A DNA stretch of 64,000 nucleotides from Pedobacter cryoconitis (GTDB lineage: Bacteria > Bacteroidota > Bacteroidia > Sphingobacteriales > Sphingobacteriaceae): NCBI RefSeq assembly GCF_014200605.1, contig NZ_JACHCE010000005.1, forward strand, positions 1 to 64,000, written 5' to 3'. The translations under genes were made by a program, and so were the position numbers. The notes beneath the pieces are model-generated. The model ran no database searches, was not told where the DNA came from, and saw only the letters and a list, made by a program, of their open reading frames with translations. Of the stretch, positions 43,113-51,855 are shown one piece after another. Position 1 is the first letter of the stretch; every line of letters begins with the position of its first letter.

Positions 43113-43838
43113 ATGCCATCAGATTTTAATATAATTAATGCACTTAATTATTTAGCTCAGTTACCAGCCTTATTATTGTGGCTGATCTTTCTGATGGAAA
43201 ATATCATGATAACTATCCTGGTCTTATTTTTTGGTAAGATAATACATCAAAAATATTCGGAAGCTCCTTTCGTTCCTTATCATTACGTGGCCAGGGAGTG
43301 GAAGATTTGTGCATGGACAAATATCCTGAATACAGTAGTTACTTATGCAGGATTTAAATTATGGGAACATGGTTATGTGATTATAGGCATAGATATATCG
43401 CTAATTATAATTACAGATTTTTTGCTGCTATTTATCGCAATGGATTTTCTGATGTTTATATTTCATTATTGCATACATCAAACGTTCTTATATAAAATAG
43501 TGCATCAGCTGCATCATCAGGCCATCAACCCTAAACCAATTGATCTTTTTATTTTACATCCATTAGAAACAATCTCTTTTGGTGCATTGTGGCTGATCCT
43601 GTTGACTTTGTTTCATTTTAATATTTATTCGGTTGTCATTTATCTGATTATCAATGTTGTATTTGGTCTAACCGGACATCTGGGGATAGAACCATTACCT
43701 GTTAAGGTCCGCAGTCTGCCTTTAATTAAATACCTGGGCACATCCTCTTTTCATCACAATCATCATCTGAAAGAAGAATATAACTTTGGTTTTTATACCA
43801 GTATATGGGACAGATTGTTTGGGACATTTAAGTCTTAA
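43113..43838 (+). CDS. sterol desaturase/fatty acid hydroxylase family protein (short)
   Basis: This is a 241-residue membrane protein with the histidine boxes HYCIHQTF, HQLHHQ and HHNHH, and about four hydrophobic helices (residues 14-40, 66-85, 92-115, 150-185). It resembles the smaller beta-carotene hydroxylase/desaturase-like members more than the protein at 26322-27323. It would hydroxylate or desaturate a lipid with O2. It converges on the efflux operon, with 74 bp between the stop codons and no clear terminator. Confidence 0.9.
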   Translation: MPSDFNIINALNYLAQLPALLLWLIFLMENIMITILVLFFGKIIHQKYSEAPFVPYHYVAREWKICAWTNILNTVVTYAGFKLWEHGYVIIGIDISLIIITDFLLLFIAMDFLMFIFHYCIHQTFLYKIVHQLHHQAINPKPIDLFILHPLETISFGALWLILLTLFHFNIYSVVIYLIINVVFGLTGHLGIEPLPVKVRSLPLIKYLGTSSFHHNHHLKEEYNFGFYTSIWDRLFGTFKS

Positions 43839-43912
43839 GACGCTTAATCCAAAATCAACCTGTCCCTATAATGAATGATATGATAGGGGGGCTTTGTCTG
43901 ATATCAAACGAT

Positions 43913-45010
43913 TTATCTGAGCATAATTTTAGCCCCATCGGTCAGTTCTTCAGTTCCTTTCAAAACAATCTGATCGTTTTCTTCAACCGCGCCAAATATC
44001 TCCTGCAGTTCTCCTTTGCGGATACCAGTAGTTATGCTGACCCTTTTGATCATATTGCTGACTACTTTAACAATGAATGTACCAGACTGCGCCTGGACAA
44101 TACTGCCTGTGGGAACCCAAAGTGTAGCATAAGGCCTTTTTAAGATTAGGTTTACCTGTGCATATTCACCGCCACTCCATATGTTTTTATCATTTAATAT
44201 ATCAAATTCGGCAGTAATAGCACGTGTTCCCTGCTGTAAAAAATCACTTTTGCGTGATAATACAGACTGAAATGACTGACCGGGATGATCACTGACCGTA
44301 AATGATACTTTCGTGTTTTTGCCAACAGACTGCGCGTGCTTTTCCGGGATGGCCACGGTAAGTCTCAGGCGGTTGGTTTGTGCAATAGAAAACAAAGGGG
44401 TTTGGTTATTGTCACCGACTAAAGCCCCTGCGGATACATTTTTATGAATTACTATTCCGTCAAAAGGAGCTGTAATTTTTAAGTATTGTTGTAATTGGGC
44501 AGATGCACCAGTAGTCGCTTTTACAGCGGCATAAGCTGCACTATCACTTCTGAATTTACTTCTGGCCTTATCCAGTTCGATGGCTGCAACGGCTCCATTT
44601 CTGGAAGCGGCCTGTTTTAAACGCCGATAGGCCTGATAACTATACAGATAGTCTTCGTGAAATTTGTTCTCATCAGATTTAGCAGATAAATAGTGCTGGC
44701 TAATTTCAGGAGCCTCCAGTATAGCCAGTAATTGTCCCTTTTTTACCTTACTGCCTCTATCAGCAAATATCTTTTTTACAAATCCCTTTACTTTTGGATA
44801 AATCACAACTTCCTCATAAGGTTTAAGTTCTCCAGGGAGAGAAAGCGGGTAAAAAGGCTGATCAGAAATCGGATGGATTACCTGAACAGGCTCTTTTTGG
44901 ATAGCATTGTTCTGTTGTTGCTTCTCCTCTGTTTGAGGAGAAGAGCAACCTGTAAAAGTTAAAGTACAGGTCAGGGTGAAAATTGGTAAGATACAAGTTT
45001 TAAATTTCAT
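43913..45010 (-). CDS. RND efflux periplasmic adaptor lipoprotein
   Basis: The protein has 365 residues. A lipoprotein signal ends near Cys22 (LTFTGCSS). HlyD-like architecture follows: barrel-sandwich half (KGFVKKIFADRGSKVKKGQ), a helical hairpin (about 110-170), lipoyl half KITAPFDGIVIHKNVSAG, then beta-barrel and membrane-proximal domains (PTGSIVQAQSGTFIVKVV). It bridges the RND pump and the TolC channel. The RND gene ends 30 bp upstream and the TolC gene before that, giving the order TolC-RND-adaptor on transcription. Confidence 0.93.
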   Translation of the reverse strand: MKFKTCILPIFTLTCTLTFTGCSSPQTEEKQQQNNAIQKEPVQVIHPISDQPFYPLSLPGELKPYEEVVIYPKVKGFVKKIFADRGSKVKKGQLLAILEAPEISQHYLSAKSDENKFHEDYLYSYQAYRRLKQAASRNGAVAAIELDKARSKFRSDSAAYAAVKATTGASAQLQQYLKITAPFDGIVIHKNVSAGALVGDNNQTPLFSIAQTNRLRLTVAIPEKHAQSVGKNTKVSFTVSDHPGQSFQSVLSRKSDFLQQGTRAITAEFDILNDKNIWSGGEYAQVNLILKRPYATLWVPTGSIVQAQSGTFIVKVVSNMIKRVSITTGIRKGELQEIFGAVEENDQIVLKGTEELTDGAKIMLR

Positions 45011-45040
45011 ATTTAATGGCTGATTAGCGCCGTCAGGCTT

Positions 45041-48000
45041 TTATTTTGAATAATTAACTAATAGGTCTTTATTTTCCGGATCATCAGGATCGAGGGTCAG
45101 GCTGTTCCTTGTTTTGTTTTTCATCACTAAAGTGAATACATGTGGTAAAACCAGCAGTGCAGTTAGCGTAGATAGGATAAGTCCGCCAATAACGGCCTGA
45201 CCTAATGGAGCTACCTGTTCAGCGCCATCGCCTATGCCAATGGCCATAGGGATCATACCTGCAATCATAGCCATGGTGGTCATAATAATAGGTCTTAGCC
45301 TTGACGATGCTGCCATAAAAGCGGCTTGTTTGGCTTGCATGCCATGTTTTAAACGGTTAGTCTCTGCCTGATTGATCAGGAGTACCGCATTCGATACTGA
45401 AACTCCTACAGACATAATAATACCCATATAAGACTGAAGGTTTAGCGTGCTTCCTGATAAAATCAATAGCATTAAACTGCCGCCAATAACAGCAGGGACA
45501 ACCGATAAAATAAGAGCCGAAACGGCAAAAGACTGATAGTAAGCAGTCAGCATCAAAAAGATGACAACAATAGCCACCAGCAGACCTGTTTGCAAACCAG
45601 AAAGTGTTTCTTCCAATAATGGGACCAATCCTTCGGTAGAAACGATAATCCCTCTTGGAGGTGTACCGGCTTCTTTAATCACCTTCTCAACTGCTTTAGA
45701 GGCTGTCCCTATATCGGTTTGATGAAGGTTGGCCATTAAGGTCACATATCTGTTTGGGCCCTGTCTGTTCACTTGTCCCGGTAATTTAACCAGACTGATC
45801 GTTGCTACATCCTCTAATAAAGGCCTCGGCTGACCAGATTTTAAAGGTAAAGAACGGAGTTTATCCAGCGAGTGCATATCAGCTTCCGGGATTTGTACCT
45901 GAACCTGAAAAACCAGGCCGGATTTAGGATCTGCCCAGAGATTCTTATTCGTAAAACGCGAAGAAGAGGTTGCAATGGTCAGTGTACGGGTTATATCGTC
46001 CATGGTCAGGCCAAACTGCGCAGCAAGTTCTCTGTTCACATCAACCTGTACACCTGGATAATTAACAGGTTCTGCTATGCGCACATCCCTGAAAAAAGGA
46101 ACTTTTAATAAATTCTGTTCAATCTTTTTTGCAAACTTTTCTGCCCCTTTTAGTTGTCCTGCTGCAATTTTAATCTGTATTTGATTCATTGCACCCTGGC
46201 TCATTATTTTTTCTACCAGTTCCATCGGCTCAAAGCCAATTTTTAACACAGGTAATTCCTGATGAATAACCTTTCTTATATTTTCTTTGAGTACTGTGAT
46301 TGAACCTTTAAATAGTTTCTGGTCAACCGACAATTGCAGTACCGCTTCATGTGAACCGCTTGTGAAAAGAAAGATAGGATTGATTGCATTTGAAGATGGT
46401 TGCGTTCCAACATAAGCAGAACTGATTTTGACAGCTTCTTCTGGTAGCTGTTCTTTAATAAGCTGGGTAACTTTTTTTAAATATCCTTCTGTCAGCTCTA
46501 AACGACTGCCTTCAGGTGCCACAATACGGAGCTGTATATCGCCACTGTTACCTGCAGGCAAAATATCAGTTCCAATAATTAATCCGCCGGCAGTAACCAT
46601 CAATAAGACAATGGCAGCATAAGTACCAATTACCAGTCCTGTCTTCCGCTGACCAGACCTGATAAACAACAGATATCTGCGTTTAAATTTCTCAAACCAG
46701 GTTAGTTTTTTCCGCTGTAAACTAATTTTATGATGCTGGAACAGTTCTGGTTTCATTAGCCAGTTGGCTAATATGGGTACAAATGTCTGCGAGGCGATAA
46801 ATGAGGCAATCATAGCAAATGCGACTGCCAGAGACAAAGGCATAAACATATCTTTTGGAATTCCAGTCATCAAAAAAGAAGGGATCAGCACAGCCAGGAT
46901 ACAAAACAGGATCAGTATTTTAGGTACAGAAATTTCGAGTAAGGCATCCAGGATGGCACGTTGTTTAGGTTTCTCCATTTCAAAATGCTGGTGAATATTT
47001 TCAATCGTCACTGTAGCTTCATCGACCAAAATCCCTATGGCAAGTGCAAGCCCACTCAGGGTCATCACATTAATGGTCTGACCAAACAGGTAGAGCATAA
47101 TCACAGCAGAAAGAATTGCTATCGGAATTGTTAGTACAACAATTAATGCACCCCTGGAATCTCCTAAAAAGAGAAAAACCATTAAACCGGTTAGCAATGC
47201 ACCCAGTACCCCTTCATGGACAAGATTTTCTAACGATTTTTCTATATAACCGGACTGGTCAAATACATATTTAACATTTACGTCTTCTGGCAAAGCCGCT
47301 TTTAACATAGGGATTGATGTTTTTAAATTTTCCACTACTTTAAGCGTGGAGGCATCTGCTTTTTTGATGACAGGCAGATAGACAGATCTTTTACCGTTGA
47401 TCAGTGCATAACCACTGGTAATATCGGCAGCATCTTCTACACTGGCAATATCCTTCACATAGACATGGGTTCCGGAGCCAGTTCTTACCGGGATATTCAG
47501 AAACTCTTCGGGCCCTTTTGCCATAGAATTTACCGGGCTCATCAGGTTTTGATCTCCAATCCTGATATTGCCGGCGGGTGATGGAAAGTTGTTTTTTGCA
47601 ATTGCTGTAGTAATTTCTTCAGCAGATAAACCATAAGACTGCATGAGTTCAGGATTTACTTTTACTACCATCGTGCGTACATTTCCACCAAAAGGAGCAG
47701 GTGCAGTAACTCCTGGAATAGTGACAAACATGGGCCTGATTTTAGTCAGAACCAGCGTTTGAAGGTCAGTGATTGAGCGAGACGGACTTTCAAAAACTAA
47801 TTGTCCGATAGGGAGGGAGCTGCCATCAAACCGGACCACCATAGGTGGAACAGCTCCGGGAGGCAGGAATCCCATTGCCCTGGAGACATAGGCAGAGACT
47901 TCACCAGCTGCCTGGGCCATATCAGCACCGGGATAAAATGTGATTTTCATCAGGGTAAAGCCCTGAACACTTTTAAAATCTATATCCTTCACCCCACTGA

Positions 48001-48220
48001 TAAAAATCAGTACTTTCTGAAACTCATTAGCCATAAAACCGTCCATATAGGCCGGACTCAGGCCTCCATAAGGCATGGCGATATAGATAACAGGCAATTC
48101 GACTTTAGGGAAAATATCGACGTTGATATTTTTTATGGCAGTGAAAGAGAAATAAGCAATGGCCAGTACAGCAACCATCACAGTTAATGGTTTTTTTAAG
48201 GCAAATCGGATCATATTCAT
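45041..48220 (-). CDS. RND efflux transporter permease
   Basis: This is a 1059-residue AcrB/CusA-fold pump with twelve membrane helices and two large periplasmic loops. It starts with IRFALKKPLTVMVAVLAIAY. Helix 4 has the proton-relay acidic motif GILVDEATVTIENIHQH (Asp, with adjacent Glu). Met residues are frequent, but I cannot show the CusA metal-site Met triad by eye, so metal and multidrug export are both open. Its location beside a copper oxidase operon favours metals. It follows the TolC gene with a 9-bp gap and is the middle gene of the efflux operon. Confidence 0.93.
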   Translation of the reverse strand: MNMIRFALKKPLTVMVAVLAIAYFSFTAIKNINVDIFPKVELPVIYIAMPYGGLSPAYMDGFMANEFQKVLIFISGVKDIDFKSVQGFTLMKITFYPGADMAQAAGEVSAYVSRAMGFLPPGAVPPMVVRFDGSSLPIGQLVFESPSRSITDLQTLVLTKIRPMFVTIPGVTAPAPFGGNVRTMVVKVNPELMQSYGLSAEEITTAIAKNNFPSPAGNIRIGDQNLMSPVNSMAKGPEEFLNIPVRTGSGTHVYVKDIASVEDAADITSGYALINGKRSVYLPVIKKADASTLKVVENLKTSIPMLKAALPEDVNVKYVFDQSGYIEKSLENLVHEGVLGALLTGLMVFLFLGDSRGALIVVLTIPIAILSAVIMLYLFGQTINVMTLSGLALAIGILVDEATVTIENIHQHFEMEKPKQRAILDALLEISVPKILILFCILAVLIPSFLMTGIPKDMFMPLSLAVAFAMIASFIASQTFVPILANWLMKPELFQHHKISLQRKKLTWFEKFKRRYLLFIRSGQRKTGLVIGTYAAIVLLMVTAGGLIIGTDILPAGNSGDIQLRIVAPEGSRLELTEGYLKKVTQLIKEQLPEEAVKISSAYVGTQPSSNAINPIFLFTSGSHEAVLQLSVDQKLFKGSITVLKENIRKVIHQELPVLKIGFEPMELVEKIMSQGAMNQIQIKIAAGQLKGAEKFAKKIEQNLLKVPFFRDVRIAEPVNYPGVQVDVNRELAAQFGLTMDDITRTLTIATSSSRFTNKNLWADPKSGLVFQVQVQIPEADMHSLDKLRSLPLKSGQPRPLLEDVATISLVKLPGQVNRQGPNRYVTLMANLHQTDIGTASKAVEKVIKEAGTPPRGIIVSTEGLVPLLEETLSGLQTGLLVAIVVIFLMLTAYYQSFAVSALILSVVPAVIGGSLMLLILSGSTLNLQSYMGIIMSVGVSVSNAVLLINQAETNRLKHGMQAKQAAFMAASSRLRPIIMTTMAMIAGMIPMAIGIGDGAEQVAPLGQAVIGGLILSTLTALLVLPHVFTLVMKNKTRNSLTLDPDDPENKDLLVNYSK

Positions 48221-48229
48221 TTTCTATAA

Positions 48230-49600
48230 TTAAAATTGATTAAACAGGTAATTGAAATCACCTGATAACTCGGCTCTTCGGATAAGAAGGTTCCAGAACT
48301 CCTGCTGAACTTCAATGGAGTTTTTCTCGACTTGCTGTAAAAGGGATTGGATCTGAAGCAGTTCGGTTAAATTAATCAGCCCGCTTTCATATCTCGAGAG
48401 ATACAGCTCATAGGCCTGCTGTGCTTTTGCTAAAGCAAGGTGGATATTTTTAACTTGTTTGAGCTGCTGATCTGTTCTGCTGTTGATCGCTTGTATTGCG
48501 ATATTCATTTGTAATTTTTGCAAGTCATAATTGAATTTGGAGCTTTGCAGGGTTTTAGCTGTACGTTTCTTTTCTGGAGAACCAGTGTAAATATTGCTAA
48601 GGTTCCATGTTAATCCTATGCCAATCAGGTAATTGTGCGCTATATTGTTAAATCCTGCAGACCAATTCTTTTCGACCGTACCAGCTGTATAGATACCGCT
48701 TCCACGGGCTGACAGACCCCCTAAAAGTGATAAGGAGGGTAATGCCTTTTTTGATGCTAAAGTACTTTGAACTTCATTATATCTAACCTGCTGATCAAGA
48801 ATTTGCAGATAAGGATGGTTTGAAGAGATAGAATCCGGGAGGATATGAAGCGTCTGATAGTGCATGAAAGATTGCTGCGGCAGCAGAACGGATGTACCTG
48901 GCACAACCTCTGAGAAGTTGATCTGACCAGCATTATATTTTCCTGCCCATTCATTTTTTGAGGCAACTGCCAGTAAATAGGAAGATGCAGCAAGCGCTGT
49001 GTCTGCGCCGGGTTTCAGGCCGGCATCAGCAAGGCTTACCGTTAATTCAAGGATTTCTTTTACTCTTTTTACTTGCTGATCTGCCCATGTTAAATTGGAA
49101 TTTGCATAGAGTATTCCTATATACAGCGACGTAACTTTTGCTTGCAGGGATAGTTTTGCAGCGTCATAACCACTTTGGGCCTCCTGAACTTTATAACCAG
49201 CAGCTGCTATCGTTTTGCGTTGCCTGCCAAACTCAAAAAACTTCCAGTCTGCTAATACTGATCCGAATGTATTGGCTGCAGGGCTGCCTGCGTGATCGGA
49301 TTTGGTGCCATTTACATTGAATACACCAGGAACAGGGAAGAATGCCCCATTGCTTCCTGCAAATGTTCCATAAGAATTTTGCAGCTGTAATTGTATTTGT
49401 GGTAAAGAACGGCTTTGAACTTCTTTTTTTGCATAATAGGCTTCCTGGAGTTGTGCATCTTTGGCCATTAAACCAGCATAGTTCTGATAAGCAAGTTCCC
49501 AGGCCTGTGCTAAAGTCAGTCCGGCTGTTTGCTGTGCGCAGGTACTTACACTAATCAGCATGAAAAACAGGCTAATCAGATAAAGATTATACTTCATCAT
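48230..49600 (-). CDS. TolC-family outer-membrane channel protein
   Basis: The protein has 456 residues. A signal peptide (1-22, VSTCAQQ) is followed by the repeated helical hairpin pattern of TolC/OEP proteins: LTLAQAWELAYQNY near the start, and the second repeat around KNIHLALAKAQQAYELYLSRY and SGLINLTELLQIQSLLQQ. It forms the outer-membrane tunnel for the pump encoded next. It is the second gene in the operon after the small membrane protein at 49692-50111. Confidence 0.94.
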   Translation of the reverse strand: MMKYNLYLISLFFMLISVSTCAQQTAGLTLAQAWELAYQNYAGLMAKDAQLQEAYYAKKEVQSRSLPQIQLQLQNSYGTFAGSNGAFFPVPGVFNVNGTKSDHAGSPAANTFGSVLADWKFFEFGRQRKTIAAAGYKVQEAQSGYDAAKLSLQAKVTSLYIGILYANSNLTWADQQVKRVKEILELTVSLADAGLKPGADTALAASSYLLAVASKNEWAGKYNAGQINFSEVVPGTSVLLPQQSFMHYQTLHILPDSISSNHPYLQILDQQVRYNEVQSTLASKKALPSLSLLGGLSARGSGIYTAGTVEKNWSAGFNNIAHNYLIGIGLTWNLSNIYTGSPEKKRTAKTLQSSKFNYDLQKLQMNIAIQAINSRTDQQLKQVKNIHLALAKAQQAYELYLSRYESGLINLTELLQIQSLLQQVEKNSIEVQQEFWNLLIRRAELSGDFNYLFNQF

Positions 49601-49691
49601 ATTTGAAAATTAATTGTGGATATAAAAAGAAAACGTGTATCCGCGATGGTTTAAATCAACGTAACGGTGAAAATTATCAGCGTATAATTTT

Positions 49692-50111
49692 CTATATCAA
49701 CAGTAATCTGTTTTGTAAAAACAGGGGTATTACTGACCAGCGCCACTGAGACTCAGGGGTGTGTAAAATGATCAGCTTTTTAAAAGGAAGGAGAAGAGAA
49801 AGAATAAAAACAGGGAGTATGAATGCAAAAAGCATAATTACCGCTGTTTTTGAAATACTTTGTTTGAATAATGGTTCATCCGGAGATGAATTCAGGTAAG
49901 TCTTTGAGCAATCAACAGTTTTAGGACTGAATTGGTGCTGTTGAGTCCATAAGTTCCTAAGAGATTTGCCTGATACAGCAGTACGCTCAACAGCTGTATC
50001 TGAGAAAAAGGATTGTATACTTTTTCTGATTGTACAGATAGAAAGCAGACAAATCAGGATCAATAGAAAAACTGCAAAAGATTTTGATCCTTTGGCGGCT
50101 GATTTACTCAT
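49692..50111 (-). CDS. unknown two-TM protein heading the efflux operon
   Basis: The protein has 139 residues from the ATG at 50111. Two hydrophobic helices are seen, at about 12-29 (FAVFLLILICLLSICTI) and 88-108 (VIMLFAFILPVFILSLLL), with a polar loop between them containing Thr/Ser, one Cys and Gln-His (LWTQQHQFSP). It matches no family I recognise. Position suggests cotranscription with TolC, which begins 91 bp downstream. A similar small leader gene is common in Bacteroidota metal efflux operons. It could be a periplasmic-loop sensor or chelator-like protein; certainty is low. Confidence 0.6.
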   Translation of the reverse strand: MSKSAAKGSKSFAVFLLILICLLSICTIRKSIQSFFSDTAVERTAVSGKSLRNLWTQQHQFSPKTVDCSKTYLNSSPDEPLFKQSISKTAVIMLFAFILPVFILSLLLPFKKLIILHTPESQWRWSVIPLFLQNRLLLI

Positions 50112-50326
50112 CTGAAGTTTGAACTGCTTATACAAGGAGCCCAAAATACTTTTTTTATTACTGGTGTTTCAGTCTGTAACAAGTAATTTACGTTGTAGAA
50201 ATGAACAAATTGAATGGGGTAACTAAATTAAGTATTATGTATATTGTTATATAAGTTTTATTATTTTATTAAAATGTTTTAAACTTTTGAAAGAGTAGGA
50301 AGTCATAAAAACAAAAAAAACTGATT

Positions 50327-50491
50327 ATGATAAAGTATTTATTATACATTGACCCTGGGACCGGAAGTCTCTTTTATCAGGCCATTTTATCGGCCGTTCT
50401 TACCCTGTCTGTTTTCGGAAGCAGAATAAAAGTTTTTGTATTGCAAGTCATCAGAAATGTTAAAGCTAAAAAGGGAAATAAACAAATATGA
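50327..50491 (+). CDS. 54-residue IDPGTGS small membrane protein
   Basis: The frame runs ATG 50327 to TGA 50491 and begins MIKYLLYIDPGTGSLFYQAI, then a hydrophobic helix with a basic tail (RIKVFVLQVIRNVKAKKG). The YIDPGTGS signature is one I know from small membrane proteins next to methyltransferase and sulfatase-fold envelope genes. The TGA overlaps the ATG of the methyltransferase (50488-50491, ATGA), so the two are coupled. The start has no A/G-rich Shine-Dalgarno, as is common in this phylum. The role is unknown, possibly an anchor or partner of the glycan-modifying proteins. Confidence 0.7.
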   Translation: MIKYLLYIDPGTGSLFYQAILSAVLTLSVFGSRIKVFVLQVIRNVKAKKGNKQI

Positions 50492-51855
50492 GCTTACAAC
50501 AGGCTATTTCCTATAAAGACCCTGCGGGTTTTGTTGTAAAGTTAAATGATGGTTACTATAGATATATTGCACATAGTTATGCAAGTGAATTTGATCAGCT
50601 CAATAATTCCGGACTTTATAATTTACTGATTGAGGAAAGATTAATGGTGTCTCATCGGGAGATAGAGCTGAATCGGGAATTTCCTGATTTTTATAAGAAG
50701 ATTTTTCCCCAGCAGATTGGCCTGATATCTTATCCTTATGAATGGTCATTTTTACAATGGCAGCAAATGTTACTTTGCTACATCAGAATCAATGAAATAG
50801 CATTAGATCATGGAATGATTTTAAAGGATGCTTCTCCTTATAACTTCACTTTTCATCATGGAAATTGTGTATTAATTGATACTTTATCTTTCAGCTTTTA
50901 TAAAGATGGTGATCCATGGGTTGCCTATAGGCAGTTTTGTGAAGAATCTTTATCCCCATTTCTATTAATGTACTATAAAGATCCCTTATGGTCTAAACTA
51001 TACAGAGGAAGCATAACTGGTTTATCCCTTCCTTTTGTTAGCGCCCATTTGCCTTTCAAAACTAATTTCGACCTGTTTTGCTTAATGCATATCCATCTTC
51101 ATTCCCGATTTAAGAATAGAAATAAAGGGAGTGATGATAAACATAATGGATTTACTGCTGAAAAATTGAAGGTTCTTTTTTCTTCTATCAAAAAGAACAT
51201 CAATCAGAAAAAAGAACCCATGCTAAAAAATAGTATTTGGGAAGACTATTATGAAAAAGATATTGAAAGTGAGTCTTATATAACTGACAAAACAGAGGTT
51301 ATTACAAAATGGCTAACAGCAGCAAAACCAGAAATAACGATTGACCTGGGTGCAAATACTGGTAAATTTTCCAGTATCGCATCATCACTGTCTAAAGTTG
51401 TTTATGCAGTGGAAAGTGATATTTATTGTGTCAATGATATTTATCAGGCTAATCGTAAAACAGAAAATAATAATGTAACCACTATTGTTGCTGACCTTGT
51501 TGATCCATCTCCCGGACTTGGCTGGAGTAATGATGAAAAATCTCCGCTGTTACAAAGATTAAAAGGCGACATGGTGATGGCGCTTGCACTGATACACCAT
51601 TTATGCCTGAGCAGAAATTTGCCAATTTCTTTTATTGCCCGGCTTTTTTCGAATATGACCTCTCGTTTTGCTATTGTTGAATTTGTGCCGAAAGAAGATC
51701 CTAAATCAAAGATTTTGCTTCAGCATAAAGGAGATATTTTTGAGCATTATACTGAAAATGATTTTATACTTTCTTTTGAACAGCACTTTAAACTAAAAGC
51801 TTCACACTCATTTGAAAACTCATTAAGAAAACTGTATCTGTGGGAAAAAATCTAA
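50488..51855 (+). CDS. class I SAM methyltransferase with kinase-like N-terminal region
   Basis: The protein has 455 residues. The N-terminal 250 residues are not methyltransferase-like. They contain ALDHGMILKDASPYNFTF (Asp114) and VLIDTLSF (Asp131), which echo the catalytic and metal loops of aminoglycoside/choline-kinase-like folds. Residues 275-455 form a Rossmann methyltransferase: TIDLGANTGKFSS (Asp286 to Gly292), AVESD, then a HHLCLSRNLPISFIARLF segment. The whole resembles NoeA-type nodulation-related methyltransferases. It overlaps the small IDPGTGS gene by 4 bp and the sulfatase-fold gene by 16 bp. It likely methylates an envelope glycan or its carrier. Confidence 0.85.
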   Translation: MSLQQAISYKDPAGFVVKLNDGYYRYIAHSYASEFDQLNNSGLYNLLIEERLMVSHREIELNREFPDFYKKIFPQQIGLISYPYEWSFLQWQQMLLCYIRINEIALDHGMILKDASPYNFTFHHGNCVLIDTLSFSFYKDGDPWVAYRQFCEESLSPFLLMYYKDPLWSKLYRGSITGLSLPFVSAHLPFKTNFDLFCLMHIHLHSRFKNRNKGSDDKHNGFTAEKLKVLFSSIKKNINQKKEPMLKNSIWEDYYEKDIESESYITDKTEVITKWLTAAKPEITIDLGANTGKFSSIASSLSKVVYAVESDIYCVNDIYQANRKTENNNVTTIVADLVDPSPGLGWSNDEKSPLLQRLKGDMVMALALIHHLCLSRNLPISFIARLFSNMTSRFAIVEFVPKEDPKSKILLQHKGDIFEHYTENDFILSFEQHFKLKASHSFENSLRKLYLWEKI

